A DNA stretch of 64,000 nt from Giesbergeria anulus (GCF_900111115.1 NZ_FOGD01000008.1:1-64000); one strand, 5' to 3'. Positions 30,860 to 40,004 are shown, counted from the first letter of the stretch. Made by a program: numbers and translations. The notes: generated by a model not told the origin, from the letters alone.

Positions 30860-31389
30860 AGCGCCGTACCGCCGCTTTCGCCCTGCTGGCAGCCGCTGTG
30901 GCGCTGCCCGGTTGCGCCCGCTACTACTATGGCGACGCCGCACAGGTGGGCGTCGATTTGGTAGAAGCCAACACCAAAGCCATCGAAGCACTGTTGCAAA
31001 ACATCGTGCTAGACCCCAGCCGCCCGATTTTGGTCAGCACCTTGGTCAGCGTAGATCGGCTGGGTGAATCTTCACGCCTAGGCCGCACCCTATCTGAGCA
31101 ATTGGCAGGCCGCTTAGTGCAGCGCGGTGTGTTGGTGGTGGAGCCACGCTTGCGCGACAACTTGGTCATGCTCCCCAGCCAAGGGGAGCTGCTGCTCTCG
31201 CGCGAGCTGCACGAAGTCAGCCAGCGCCACGATGCCCAAGCCGTGCTGGTAGGCACCTATGCCGCCTCGTTGCGCTCGGTGTATGTCAGCCTCAAACTGG
31301 TGCATCCGGTGGGCAATCTGGTTATGGCTGCTGCCGACTACACTTTGCCGATGGACGACAACGTGCGCTCTTTGTTGTACGCCCGCTAA
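30856..31389 (+). CDS. FlgO-like outer-membrane lipoprotein
   Basis: 177 aa, lipobox AVALPGCARYY. The body matches the FlgO domain: ILVSTLVSVDRLGESSRLGR followed by SEQLAGRLVQRGVLVVEPRL, GELLLSREL and AQAVLVGTYAASLRSVYV. FlgO in vibrios is an outer-membrane lipoprotein needed for stable flagella. Overlaps the upstream lipoprotein gene (ATGA). With flhDC 1.3 kb away this may be part of the envelope side of motility, but the family also occurs without flagellar roles. Confidence 0.85.
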   Translation: MKRRTAAFALLAAAVALPGCARYYYGDAAQVGVDLVEANTKAIEALLQNIVLDPSRPILVSTLVSVDRLGESSRLGRTLSEQLAGRLVQRGVLVVEPRLRDNLVMLPSQGELLLSRELHEVSQRHDAQAVLVGTYAASLRSVYVSLKLVHPVGNLVMAAADYTLPMDDNVRSLLYAR

Positions 31390-31457
31390 CCGACGGTGCG
31401 CCAGCAAGGCGGCTCCGTTAGACTGCGCCGTTTTTTGACCTTTGCTGCCCCATTGCC

Positions 31458-32564
31458 ATGCCCGCCTCTGCCAACAACACCCAAGTTCTCATCAACACCA
31501 GCTACGGCCCGTTCACGATAGAGCTGTACGCTACGCAAGCGCCCACCACGGTAGCCAATTTTTTGACCTATGTGGATGAAAACTTCTACGATGGCACGCT
31601 GTTTCATCGGGTGATTGACCAGTTTATGGTGCAGGGCGGCGGCATGACCAAAGCCTTGCAATTCAAAGCCACGCACAACCCGATTGCCCTCGAATCGAAC
31701 AATGGCCTGCTCAATGACCGGGGCACCATCGCTATGGCGCGCACTACGGTGCCCGATTCGGCCACCTCGCAGTTTTTTGTCAATACTGTCAACAACACTG
31801 CGCTCAACTACCAAAGCGCCTCTCAGCCCGGCTACGCCGTGTTTGGCAAAGTGATCGACGGTATGGACGTCATCGACGCCATTGAGAACACGCAAACCGC
31901 CAGTTTTAGCCTCAACGGTAGCAACTACCAAAATTTTCCTTATCCCTACTTTCTGAGCATCTACAGCGCCGACCGCTACACCCCAGCAGCCACGCTCACT
32001 GCCACCAGCCACACCCTGCAAGGCAATGCCTACGGCGTTGCTGTAGCCAGCTACAGCGGCAACCGGCTCGACTATGGCGTCAAGCTCAACAGCAACAAAA
32101 CCCTGACCGTGACCAAAATTGACGGCCAGCACAGCAGCGAGACCGTGGCCGATGCAGGCCGGCTGCGCTTTACAGATGGCCAGTATGCCTACGACCTCAA
32201 TGGCAACGCAGGCAAAACGGCACTGCTGATTAACGCCGCTGCGGGGCTCAACGCTCTGACCCCAGCCATCGTCGGTGCGGGCCTCAATCTGTTTGACCAA
32301 GGCTTAGACTTGCAAGCGGTAGCACAGGTGGTGATGGATACGGGCATTTTTAACAATGTCAGCCACAGCGATTTTGTCAAAACCGTGTACCAGCATGTGG
32401 TGGGCCGCGCTCCTGATGCCACTGCGCAAGCCACCTTTACCGCCATGCTAGACAATCATGAAGTAACCCCAGCGCAAATGCTGGCACTGGCTGCCAATAC
32501 CGATCTCAATGCCAGCAGCGTCAATCTGGTCGGGCTGGCCCACATGGGTTTGGCTTACGTCTAA
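31458..32564 (+). CDS. Cyclophilin-type peptidyl-prolyl isomerase fused to a DUF4214-type C-terminal module
   Basis: 368 aa. Residues 1-170 form a complete cyclophilin domain: TSYGPFTIELYATQAPTTVA, LFHRVIDQFMVQGGG with the catalytic Arg, TIAMARTTVPDSATSQFFVN and GYAVFGKVIDGMDV. After a beta-rich linker containing RLRFTDGQYAYDLNGNAG, residues about 230-368 carry the helical module (GLNLFDQGLDLQAVAQVVM, FVKTVYQHVVGRAPD, ending LVGLAHMGLAYV) common at the C-termini of type-I-secreted or surface proteins in betaproteobacteria. There is no N-terminal signal peptide, which fits C-terminal secretion, but no transporter genes are nearby. The fusion looks unusual. Confidence 0.88.
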   Translation: MPASANNTQVLINTSYGPFTIELYATQAPTTVANFLTYVDENFYDGTLFHRVIDQFMVQGGGMTKALQFKATHNPIALESNNGLLNDRGTIAMARTTVPDSATSQFFVNTVNNTALNYQSASQPGYAVFGKVIDGMDVIDAIENTQTASFSLNGSNYQNFPYPYFLSIYSADRYTPAATLTATSHTLQGNAYGVAVASYSGNRLDYGVKLNSNKTLTVTKIDGQHSSETVADAGRLRFTDGQYAYDLNGNAGKTALLINAAAGLNALTPAIVGAGLNLFDQGLDLQAVAQVVMDTGIFNNVSHSDFVKTVYQHVVGRAPDATAQATFTAMLDNHEVTPAQMLALAANTDLNASSVNLVGLAHMGLAYV

Positions 32565-32588
32565 ACCTGCCTGAACCGTACGCAAAAC

Positions 32589-32627
32589 AAAACCCGGCAG
32601 CCTGTGTAAGGCGGGCCGGGTTTTTTG
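32589..32627. terminator. Bidirectional rho-independent terminator between cyclophilin and flhC
   Basis: AACCCGGC (32591-32598) pairs with the GCCGGGTT region (32614-32622) in a GC-rich hairpin, followed on the plus strand by a T-run at 32621-32626 and preceded by an A-rich stretch that gives a T-rich tail on the minus strand. It can serve the cyclophilin gene (plus) and flhDC (minus). Confidence 0.75.
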
Positions 32628-32648
32628 TTGCTAACGGAAAAAATTGGT

Positions 32649-33227
32649 TCAGTGCAGCATCAGCGAGCCAGCGGCTTTGCTCTTGCCAGCGCGGGCTGGG
32701 GGGTTGCACAAACCGCAGGTGTAATGGCGGTTTTCATACAACTCGGTCACAAACTGGCCGCCACACTGGGCGCATTTGGTGCGCGTGAGCATACCGGCAT
32801 CCACAAACTTGACCAAGCGCCAAGCGCGGGTAAAAGACAACAGCGGCTCCACTTGGGCCATCTCAATTTGTTCGATGTAGAGGCGGTAGGCTTTGGTGAG
32901 CTGATCGACCGCATCCAAATCAATGCCCTTAGACAGGTATTCGTAGATGTTCAAAAACAGCGAGCTGTGGATATTTTCTTGCCAAGTCAGGAACCAGTCG
33001 GTCGAGAAGGGCAACTGACCTTTAGAGGGCGATTTGCCCGCCACTTCTTTGTACAAGCGAATCAGGCGCTCATACGACAGCGTGGTTTCCGACTCCAGCA
33101 CCTGCATCCGAGCACCCATGCCGATCAGCATGGCAGCGCGCTCAATTTGCTTGGATTCATTGAGCACGCTCTTAGTAGCGGGCTTGGTGACTTTGGCGGT
33201 GCTTTGGTCGGCGGAAGTGGCGGTCAT
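32649..33227 (-). CDS. flhC: Flagellar master transcriptional activator subunit FlhC
   Basis: 192 aa from the ATG at 33227, with GGAG eight bases upstream. FlhC with FlhD activates class II flagellar operons. The zinc site is visible as TKCAQCGG and YTCGLCNPP (four cysteines), and the middle has the typical ESETTLSYERLIRLYKEVAG and WFLTWQENIHSSLFLNIYE segments. The N-terminus is a Thr/Ser/Ala-rich extension and the C-terminus Lys/Ala-rich. Second gene of flhDC; 40 bases after flhD. Confidence 0.97.
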   Translation of the reverse strand: MTATSADQSTAKVTKPATKSVLNESKQIERAAMLIGMGARMQVLESETTLSYERLIRLYKEVAGKSPSKGQLPFSTDWFLTWQENIHSSLFLNIYEYLSKGIDLDAVDQLTKAYRLYIEQIEMAQVEPLLSFTRAWRLVKFVDAGMLTRTKCAQCGGQFVTELYENRHYTCGLCNPPARAGKSKAAGSLMLH

Positions 33228-33267
33228 GGTGAAATCTCCAATCAGATGCAGGCAAGGTGACAAAGGC

Positions 33268-33597
33268 TTACAAAACTTCCGACACGCGGCTGGCCATCAA
33301 GATGTTGGCGTGCAAGGTGTTGGTGGCTTCGTTGCCCACCTTTTTGGGGGTGTTGTGGTTGGTCAGCAAGCTCCAGACCAAGTTGTCATCAACACGGAAG
33401 CTGCAAAGTAGCGTGTTGCGGGAGGCTAGTTTCATCACTTGCGCTGCCGACAAGGATGACAAAATATCGGCAGCCTCTTCATTGATGCCCAGACGGAACA
33501 CTGCTTCGGCCTTGTCTTGGCGAATCAAGGTCTGGGCCAGCATCAGATAGGTCAGGTTGGCTTCGCGGATCTCGGCAAGCAGTTGTTCGTTAGTCAT
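33268..33597 (-). CDS. flhD: Flagellar master transcriptional activator subunit FlhD
   Basis: 109 aa. Starts MTNEQLLAEIREANLTYLML and contains AQTLIRQDKAEAVFRLGI and ILSSLSAAQVMKLASRNTLL, the conserved FlhD core with the DNA-contact region. The ribosome site is AAGGA, seven bases before the ATG. The master-regulator operon flhDC stands alone here, with no motAB/che genes next to it, unlike the arrangement in many Comamonadaceae. Confidence 0.97.
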   Translation of the reverse strand: MTNEQLLAEIREANLTYLMLAQTLIRQDKAEAVFRLGINEEAADILSSLSAAQVMKLASRNTLLCSFRVDDNLVWSLLTNHNTPKKVGNEATNTLHANILMASRVSEVL

Positions 33598-33732
33598 GGT
33601 GCAATCCTTTCAGTTCGGTCGGGGTTTTCAGGCCACGCCAATGGGTGAACCGTTGAAATGGATTGTGAAGACATGCCAATCAAAAATTAAGTCGGGCTTT
33701 GTCGGTATCGCGTGTCAGGCAATCTGGCAGCC

Positions 33733-33753
33733 TTGTAGGAATTTGCCTTACAA
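33733..33753. promoter_or_regulatory. Inverted repeat upstream of flhD, candidate regulator site
   Basis: TTGTAGG (33733-33739) and CCTTACAA (33746-33753) are inverted arms, one base unequal, around the spacer AATTTG, 136-156 bases upstream of the flhD start. The core TAGGAATTTGCCTTA resembles NarL/RcsB-type sites. Prediction only; no regulator of this type is in the window. Confidence 0.35.
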
Positions 33754-33822
33754 ACCATGCAGCAGGTACAGCCCCCTAGCCCCGTGCATGGCCTGCTGCA
33801 CTGCAACAAGCCCCACCACGCT

Positions 33823-34689
33823 TTAGGTGGCCCCGCGTGCTACCGGACGACCAGTATCTCGGCACCATTCACTCCAACTACCGGCAAAAAGTGTGGTTTT
33901 TCCGAGACCAGCCCATTCCATCGCCAACACATTGGGGTTGGCGGTCACGCCGCTGCCGCAGTGGTGTACCACGCTGGCCGGGTCGCGCCCTGCCAACAGG
34001 GCCTCAAACTCGGCGCGCAGCAGCGCAGCGGGCTTAAAGCAACCATCGGCAGCAAAATTGTCGGTAAACGGGCGGTTCAAGGCACCGGGGATATGGCCTG
34101 CCACCGGATCGAGGGGTTCCACCTCGCCACGATAACGGGCTGGAGCGCGAGCATCAATCAGCGTTTGCTCAGGTTGCCCCAGCGCTGCCAGCACCTGCGC
34201 CACACTGGCCAAAAAGCGCAAGGAGGGCTCCAAACGGAAAGCAGCAGGCACTGGCGGCTGTGCTGGCCCCGACTCCAGCGCCTCCCCTGCGGCCTTCCAC
34301 GCAGACAAACCGCCATCGAGCACCGCCACGGCCTCGTGCCCGGCCCATTGCAGCATCCACCACAAGCGCCCAGCAAAAGCGCAGCCATTGCGGTCATACA
34401 CCACCACTTGGCGGTTATTACCCAGCCCTTGGGCCGACAGCCATTGCGCAAAACGCTCACGGCTGGGCAGCGGGTGGCGGCCACCAGAGGCCGGGGCATC
34501 GTCGGGCTGGGCGCTGAGGTCGTACTCTAAGTGGGCATACACAGCACCGGGCAGGTGTTCTTGCTGGTATTGCTCGGCACCGGCAGCAGGCTGGGCCAGA
34601 TCAAAACTGACATCAAACAGCAGCGGCGGCTGGTCGCTAGCCAACAAGGTGCGCAGTTGCGCCACAGAAATCAAGGTGGAATAGGTCAT
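33823..34689 (-). CDS. Sulfurtransferase of the thiosulfate / 3-mercaptopyruvate type (two rhodanese domains)
   Basis: About 288 aa from the ATG at 34689; the codon before is GTG. Two rhodanese domains: an inactive N-terminal one (LLFDVSFDLAQPAAGAEQY, VVVYDRNGCAFAGRLWWMLQ) and a catalytic C-terminal one with the active Cys in VVHHCGSGVTANPNVLAM. The CGSGVTA loop is the form found in SseA-type 3-mercaptopyruvate sulfurtransferases. Moves sulfane sulfur to thiol acceptors or cyanide. Downstream of the eamA gene on the same strand. Confidence 0.9.
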   Translation of the reverse strand: MTYSTLISVAQLRTLLASDQPPLLFDVSFDLAQPAAGAEQYQQEHLPGAVYAHLEYDLSAQPDDAPASGGRHPLPSRERFAQWLSAQGLGNNRQVVVYDRNGCAFAGRLWWMLQWAGHEAVAVLDGGLSAWKAAGEALESGPAQPPVPAAFRLEPSLRFLASVAQVLAALGQPEQTLIDARAPARYRGEVEPLDPVAGHIPGALNRPFTDNFAADGCFKPAALLRAEFEALLAGRDPASVVHHCGSGVTANPNVLAMEWAGLGKTTLFAGSWSEWCRDTGRPVARGAT

Positions 34690-34745
34690 CACAGGTAGGC
34701 TGGAGAGTTAAAACCAAGCGCCATTGTGGCTATTCCTAGTGCGGT

Positions 34746-35660
34746 CTATTCCTCTGGGGCCGGAGTGGCCCCCGGCGCGGCACGGGCGCGCAGCACGGTA
34801 GCGGCAATGCCACTGCTGATAATCAGGGCCATGCCCACCCAACCCAGCAGGGGTGTTTTGTCGCCAAACAAGGCCATGCCATACAGTGCTGCAAACACAA
34901 TCCCTGAATACTGCAAATTAGCTACTACCAGCGTGCCGCGCTGCGTTTTGGCGCTGGCGTAGGCACGCGTCATGCACAACTGCCCACCAGAGGCCAGTAT
35001 GCCAATCGGCAGCAGCCACAGCCCCGACCAACCGGGCCAATCGGACACCCCCATTACCAAGGTAGCCAAGCCACCAGCCAAGGTGGAGCCGACAGCAAAA
35101 AAGAACACGGTGCGGGTTTCTGGCTCCCCCACCCTAGAGAGCGTGACCACCTGCAAATAGGCAAAGGCGGCAGCCATCCCTGACAGCAGGCCCACAATCC
35201 CGGCAAACATCTGGTTTTGGTCGAGGCTGGGGCGCAGTACCATTACCACCCCAACAAAACCGGCCAACACCGTCAGCACCAAAGGCCCTTGCAAGGCGGG
35301 CAAAGGGGCGCTGGGCGAGGGCCGCCACGCCAGCAAAGCCCCGCCAACAAAAAAGGCGGCAATCCACACGCTGCTCATGTAGTTGAGCGTCATGGCCGTG
35401 GCCAGCGGCAATTGGCCTATGGCGTAGAACCAAGCCCCCATTGCCGTCACGCCAATCACGCTGCGCCAAGCGTGCATCCACGGGTAGTCGGTGCGCAGCA
35501 CCACCCGTTGCGAACGCGCCAACAGCCACAGCACGCCAATACCAATCAGCCCCCGGTAAAACACCAGTTCTGCCGCGTTAAAGTAGGCTGATGCCAACTT
35601 AATGCACACGCTCATGCTGGCAAATAAAAAAGCCGCCAGCACCATCCACAGGGCTTGCAT
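34746..35660 (-). CDS. DMT family (EamA) membrane transporter
   Basis: 304 aa with ten predicted membrane helices in two EamA repeats (MQALWMVLAAFLFASMSVCI at the start and a matching second half after LAYLQVVTLSRVGEPETRTV). EamA proteins export small metabolites such as amino acids, cysteine or purines; the substrate cannot be read from sequence. Same strand as the sulfurtransferase; no other pathway clue. Confidence 0.88.
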   Translation of the reverse strand: MQALWMVLAAFLFASMSVCIKLASAYFNAAELVFYRGLIGIGVLWLLARSQRVVLRTDYPWMHAWRSVIGVTAMGAWFYAIGQLPLATAMTLNYMSSVWIAAFFVGGALLAWRPSPSAPLPALQGPLVLTVLAGFVGVVMVLRPSLDQNQMFAGIVGLLSGMAAAFAYLQVVTLSRVGEPETRTVFFFAVGSTLAGGLATLVMGVSDWPGWSGLWLLPIGILASGGQLCMTRAYASAKTQRGTLVVANLQYSGIVFAALYGMALFGDKTPLLGWVGMALIISSGIAATVLRARAAPGATPAPEE

Positions 35661-35680
35661 GGAATCCTGAAAAGGTAGAG

Positions 35681-35730
35681 GATAAAAAGCAAAATAGCTG
35701 CCAGCGCTGTTTTTTCAGCACCGGCAGCTA
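35681..35730 (-). terminator. Rho-independent terminator after the Rieske oxygenase gene
   Basis: On the minus strand TAGCTGCC (complement of 35723-35730) pairs with GGCAGCTA (complement of 35695-35702) with additional pairs around an A6 loop, followed by TTTTGCTTTTTATCC. It is a strong long hairpin 30 bases past the Rieske stop. Confidence 0.75.
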
Positions 35731-35760
35731 GGGGTTCAGGGCATTCAGGGCTACAACGTA

Positions 35761-36900
35761 TTAGCGTTGTGGCACCGCAGCACCCATCGTAGTACGGTAC
35801 CACTCGTGGAAATGCTGCATGCCGTCTTCCATCGGGCTTTGGTAAGGGCCGACTTCGTTGTCGCCACGGGCCAGCAGAGCTTTGCGGCCTGCGTCCATGC
35901 GTTCGCCAATCTCGTCATCTTCGATGCAGGTTTCCATGTAGGCAGCCTGCTGGGCGTCCACAAAATCGCGCTCAAAAGCAACAATTTCTTCGGGGTAGTA
36001 AAACTCCACCATGTTCAGCGTTTTGGTCGGGCTGATCGGGTGCAGCGTGGACACCGTGAGCACGTGTGGATACCACTCCACCATGATGTGCGGGTAGTAG
36101 GTGAGCCAAATCGCGCCGCGCTCAGGCAGCTTGCCTTGGCGGTATTGCAGTAACACCTCTTTCCACTTTTGGTACACATCCGAGCCAGAATTGCCAAAGG
36201 TGGAGGCCACGCCCACGGTTTGCACTGAGTATTCTTTGCTGAATTCCCAGCGCAAATCATCACAGGTGACGAAGTTGCCCAAGCCGGGGTGGAAGGGGCC
36301 GACGTGGTAATCCTCTAGGTAGACCTCAATAAACGTCTTCCAGTTGTAGTTGCACTCGTGCAGCTCTACGCGGTCTAGGGCAAAGCCTTCAAAACTGAGT
36401 TCAGCCCGTGGCCCCATACCGGCCAAATCGGCGGTAACGTCACGGCCATTGTCTTCAAACAGCAGGCCATTCCACTCGCGCAGTGGGTAGTTTTTCAGAT
36501 CGAGGCCGGGGTCTTGCGCAAAATGCGGTGCGCCCAACAGGCTGCCGCCGGGGCTGTACGTCCAGCGGTGCAATGGGCACACAATGTTGCCACCGGCATG
36601 GCCCTTGCCTTGGCCTTGCAACGTGCCGCGCCCTTGCAGCATCACCGCTTGGCGGTGGCGGCAGATGTTAGAGACCAGCTCTACCTGCCCTTGGGCATTG
36701 CGTACCAACGCGCGGCCCTCGCCCTCTTGGGGCAGGGCGTAATAGTCTCCTGCATTGGGCACAGCCAATTGGTGCCCCACATAGCGGGGCCCCCGTTGAA
36801 AGATAAGCTCCATCTCGCGCTGGAACAGCGCCTCATCAAAGTAGCTTGAAACTGGTAGTTGGCTTGCAGCCTGCTGCAGTCGAAGACTTAAATCAGACAT
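35761..36900 (-). CDS. Aromatic ring-hydroxylating dioxygenase, Rieske alpha subunit-type
   Basis: 379 aa. The Rieske [2Fe-2S] ligands are CRHRQAV and CPLHRWTYSPGG (Cys-x-His and Cys-x2-His), and the mononuclear iron region is NWKTFIEVYLEDYHVGPFHP with two His and a later Asp. This is the large terminal oxygenase type used for aromatic or other hydroxylations. No ferredoxin, reductase or beta-subunit gene is adjacent, so either an unlinked electron chain is used or it belongs to a family of stand-alone oxygenases. Substrate unknown. Confidence 0.88.
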   Translation of the reverse strand: MSDLSLRLQQAASQLPVSSYFDEALFQREMELIFQRGPRYVGHQLAVPNAGDYYALPQEGEGRALVRNAQGQVELVSNICRHRQAVMLQGRGTLQGQGKGHAGGNIVCPLHRWTYSPGGSLLGAPHFAQDPGLDLKNYPLREWNGLLFEDNGRDVTADLAGMGPRAELSFEGFALDRVELHECNYNWKTFIEVYLEDYHVGPFHPGLGNFVTCDDLRWEFSKEYSVQTVGVASTFGNSGSDVYQKWKEVLLQYRQGKLPERGAIWLTYYPHIMVEWYPHVLTVSTLHPISPTKTLNMVEFYYPEEIVAFERDFVDAQQAAYMETCIEDDEIGERMDAGRKALLARGDNEVGPYQSPMEDGMQHFHEWYRTTMGAAVPQR

Positions 36901-36954
36901 GGGTGACCTGACCTAAAGACTCCCCACAGGGAGGTGCGCACACGGCGCGGGTGA

Positions 36955-36983
36955 GAAAAAAATAAACCGGCAGGACGCCGGCT
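36955..36983 (-). terminator. Possible intrinsic terminator or leader hairpin ahead of the Rieske gene
   Basis: CCGGC (36967-36971) and GCCGG (36977-36981) form a hairpin that on the minus strand is followed by TTTATTTTTTT. It lies about 55 bases upstream of the Rieske ATG and not after any known minus-strand gene. Either an attenuator or a leftover. Prediction only. Confidence 0.3.
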
Positions 36984-37107
36984 TGCAGGGAATGGGATTA
37001 TAGGCCGTGGGGTTATTGCTGTGGGGCATTCCCGCAGGGGCCATGCGTGTATTGCCAGCGGTATCGGCCTAAAATTGAAGGTTTCAGACTTTTGCAGGCC
37101 CGCTTTC

Positions 37108-38079
37108 ATGCTCCATACCCAGACTGCCCACCCCACCGGCGCGGGCAGCAGTTCTACTCCTTTACTTGACATGGCAGCTTGGATGCAAAGCCACCTGCTG
37201 CGGGTGGAGCAAGCCCTGTCCGACTGGGTGGGCCAAGGTGCCCCAGCGGGCTTGGGCGAGGCCATGCGCTACGCGGTGCTCGATGGTGGCAAACGCCTGC
37301 GCCCGCTGCTGGTGCTGGCCGCCCGCGAGGCCGTGGCCAGTGCCGATAGCCCCGACGCCCTGCTGCGCAGCCATTGCGATGAGGCTGCGCTACGCGCCGC
37401 CTGTGCCGTCGAGCTAATCCACGCCTATTCCCTCGTCCACGACGATATGCCCTGCATGGACAACGATGTGCTGCGCCGGGGCAAGCCCACCGTGCATGTG
37501 CAGTTTGGTCAAGCCCCGGCCCTGTTGGCCGGTGATGCGCTGCAAGCCTTGGCCTTTGAGCTGCTCGCTCCCGAAGGCAGCGCCATCCCGGAGGGCATCC
37601 AAGCACGGCTGTGCAGCCTGCTGGCCCGCGCCGCTGGTGCCCAAGGCATGGCCGGGGGGCAAGCCATTGACTTGGCCAGCGTGGGCGTAGCCCTGAATGA
37701 AGACCAACTGCGCCAGATGCACCGCCTCAAAACGGGTGCATTGCTGCAAGGCAGTGTGCTGATGGGAGCCGCCTGCAGTCAAGCCAATACAGCAGCACGA
37801 GCTGCTCTGGCCGACTACGGCGCTGCCTTGGGGCTAGCTTTTCAGGTGGTGGATGATATTTTGGACGTCACTGCCGATGCCGCCACACTGGGCAAAACAG
37901 CGGGCAAAGACGCGGCGCAAGACAAACCGACCTATGTGTCGCTGCTCGGATTAGAGCGCGCCCAAACCCATGCCCAAGCCTTGCACCAGCAGGCGTTGGC
38001 GGCACTGGCGGCCAGTGGCCTGCCCGACACCCGCGCTCTGGCCGCCTTGGCCGACAAAGTCGTTCACCGCGCCTACTGA
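37108..38079 (+). CDS. ispA: Farnesyl diphosphate synthase
   Basis: About 323 aa from ATG 37108 (MLHTQTAHPTGAG); an internal ATG at 37171 (MAAWMQSHLLRVEQAL) gives 302 aa, closer to the family norm, but has no ribosome site. Condenses IPP with DMAPP and GPP to farnesyl diphosphate. Both aspartate-rich motifs are present: HDDMPCMDND (first, bacterial DDx4D type) and VVDDILDVT (second), plus GGKRLRPLLV. It is 29 bases ahead of dxs, so precursor and product steps of isoprenoid synthesis are cotranscribed. No xseB is seen before it. Confidence 0.96.
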   Translation: MLHTQTAHPTGAGSSSTPLLDMAAWMQSHLLRVEQALSDWVGQGAPAGLGEAMRYAVLDGGKRLRPLLVLAAREAVASADSPDALLRSHCDEAALRAACAVELIHAYSLVHDDMPCMDNDVLRRGKPTVHVQFGQAPALLAGDALQALAFELLAPEGSAIPEGIQARLCSLLARAAGAQGMAGGQAIDLASVGVALNEDQLRQMHRLKTGALLQGSVLMGAACSQANTAARAALADYGAALGLAFQVVDDILDVTADAATLGKTAGKDAAQDKPTYVSLLGLERAQTHAQALHQQALAALAASGLPDTRALAALADKVVHRAY

Positions 38080-38108
38080 CCTGCCCCCTTCACGAGACAC
38101 AGTGATCC

Positions 38109-40004
38109 ATGCCCACCACGCCCTACCCCCTGTTGCAGACCGTCAATAACCCGGCGGATTTGCGCCGCCTGCCCCGCACCGAGCTCAAGGCGCTGGCCAC
38201 CGAACTGCGCTCTTTTGTCATTGACAGCGTAGCGCAAACCGGCGGCCACCTCAGTTCTAATTTGGGCACGGTAGAACTGACCATCGCCCTGCACCGCGTT
38301 TTTAATACCCCACACGACCGGCTGGTGTGGGACGTGGGCCACCAAACCTACCCGCACAAAATCCTGACGGGGCGGCGCGACCGTATGTCCACCCTGCGCC
38401 AGTTGGGTGGCCTGAGTGGCTTTCCGCAGCGCGCCGAGAGCGAATACGACACCTTTGGCACCGCGCACTCCAGCACCAGCATCTCCGCCGCTTTGGGCAT
38501 GGCGCTGGCAGCGCGTAGCAAGGGCGAAGACCGCCATGCCGTAGCCATCATTGGCGATGGGGCCATGACGGCAGGTATGGCCTTTGAGGCGCTGAACAAC
38601 GCAGGGGTGGAAGACTGCAAACTGCTGGTGGTGCTCAACGACAACGACATGAGCATCAGCCCGCCCGTGGGCGCGCTCAACCGCTATCTGGCACAACTGA
38701 TGAGCGGCCAGTTTTATGCCAAAGCCAAAAACGTCGGCAAGAACGTGCTCAAAAACGCGCCACCCCTGCTAGAACTAGCCAAGCGGCTAGAGCAGCAGGC
38801 CAAGGGCATGGTCGTACCAGCCACGCTGTTTGAGAAGTTTGGCTTCAACTACATCGGCCCCATTGACGGCCACGATCTCGACTCGTTGATCCCGACGCTA
38901 GAAAACATCAAGAGCCTGCCCGGCCCGCAGTTTTTGCACGTCGTCACCAAAAAAGGCCAAGGTTACAAACAGGCCGAAGCCGACCCCATCGCCTACCACG
39001 GCCCCGGCAAGTTTGACCCCAGCGTGGGCTTGGTCAAGCCCGCTACGCCACCCAAGCCTACTTTTACCCAAGTGTTTGGCGATTGGCTGTGCGACATGGC
39101 GGCTCAAGACCAGCGGCTGGTAGGCATTACGCCCGCCATGCGCGAAGGCTCCGGCATGGTGGAGTTTCACCGCCGCTTTCCAGAGCGCTACTACGATGTG
39201 GGCATTGCCGAGCAGCACGCTGTCACTTTTGCCGCCGGTCTGGCCTGCGAGGGCCTCAAGCCAGTGGTGGCGATTTACTCCACCTTTTTGCAGCGCGGCT
39301 ACGATCAGATGATCCACGATGTGGCGCTGCAAAATCTGCCAGTGGTGTTTGCGCTAGACCGCGCTGGCTTGGTGGGTGCCGATGGCGCTACCCATGCCGG
39401 GGCCTACGACATCCCGTTTATCCGCTGCATCCCCAATATGGCGCTGGCCTGCCCCGCTGACGAGCGCGAATGCCGCCAACTCTTAAGCACTGCTTTTGCA
39501 CAAAACCAGCCAGTGGCTGTACGTTACCCACGCGGGGCCGGTGCAGGCATTGCGCCGCTGCAAAGTTTAGACCCCCTGCCCTTTGGTAAAGGCGAAATCC
39601 GCCGCCAGTGCAGCCACACCGCTACCGATAATGGGCCTCGCATCGCCATTTTGGCTTTTGGCACCCTGCTGTATCCAGCACTGCAAGCGGCCCAAGCCTT
39701 GGATGCCACCGTGGTCAATATGCGCTGGGCCAAACCACTGGATATAGAACTGCTGCTGCAAGTGGCCGCCGAGCACGACCTGCTGGTCACGCTGGAAGAA
39801 GGGGCCGTTGCCGGTGGTGCCGGCAGTGCAGTGCTCGAAGCCTTGGCGGCCGCCAAAGTGCAGCGCCCAGTGTTGCAACTGGGTTTGCCCGATGTCTTTA
39901 TCGAGCACGGCGACCCCGCCAAGCTGCTGGCCTTGCAGGGGCTAGACGCACAAGGCATTGAGCAGGCGGTGCGAATGCACTTTCAATTACCCCACCACCC
40001 ATAA
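38109..40004 (+). CDS. dxs: 1-deoxy-D-xylulose-5-phosphate synthase
   Basis: 631 aa. Thiamine-diphosphate enzyme making DXP from pyruvate and glyceraldehyde-3-phosphate, the first step of the MEP pathway. Visible: [37 protein letters not shown], the ThDP motif [18 protein letters not shown], the catalytic Glu in [16 protein letters not shown], and [18 protein letters not shown]. The ATG at 38109 follows ispA closely. Confidence 0.99.
   Translation: MPTTPYPLLQTVNNPADLRRLPRTELKALATELRSFVIDSVAQTGGHLSSNLGTVELTIALHRVFNTPHDRLVWDVGHQTYPHKILTGRRDRMSTLRQLGGLSGFPQRAESEYDTFGTAHSSTSISAALGMALAARSKGEDRHAVAIIGDGAMTAGMAFEALNNAGVEDCKLLVVLNDNDMSISPPVGALNRYLAQLMSGQFYAKAKNVGKNVLKNAPPLLELAKRLEQQAKGMVVPATLFEKFGFNYIGPIDGHDLDSLIPTLENIKSLPGPQFLHVVTKKGQGYKQAEADPIAYHGPGKFDPSVGLVKPATPPKPTFTQVFGDWLCDMAAQDQRLVGITPAMREGSGMVEFHRRFPERYYDVGIAEQHAVTFAAGLACEGLKPVVAIYSTFLQRGYDQMIHDVALQNLPVVFALDRAGLVGADGATHAGAYDIPFIRCIPNMALACPADERECRQLLSTAFAQNQPVAVRYPRGAGAGIAPLQSLDPLPFGKGEIRRQCSHTATDNGPRIAILAFGTLLYPALQAAQALDATVVNMRWAKPLDIELLLQVAAEHDLLVTLEEGAVAGGAGSAVLEALAAAKVQRPVLQLGLPDVFIEHGDPAKLLALQGLDAQGIEQAVRMHFQLPHHP

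Noticed and set aside
36888-37265. 125-codon minus-strand frame between the Rieske gene and ispA
   Set aside because: Overlaps the ispA start and the Rieske start region, has no ribosome site and no recognisable sequence.
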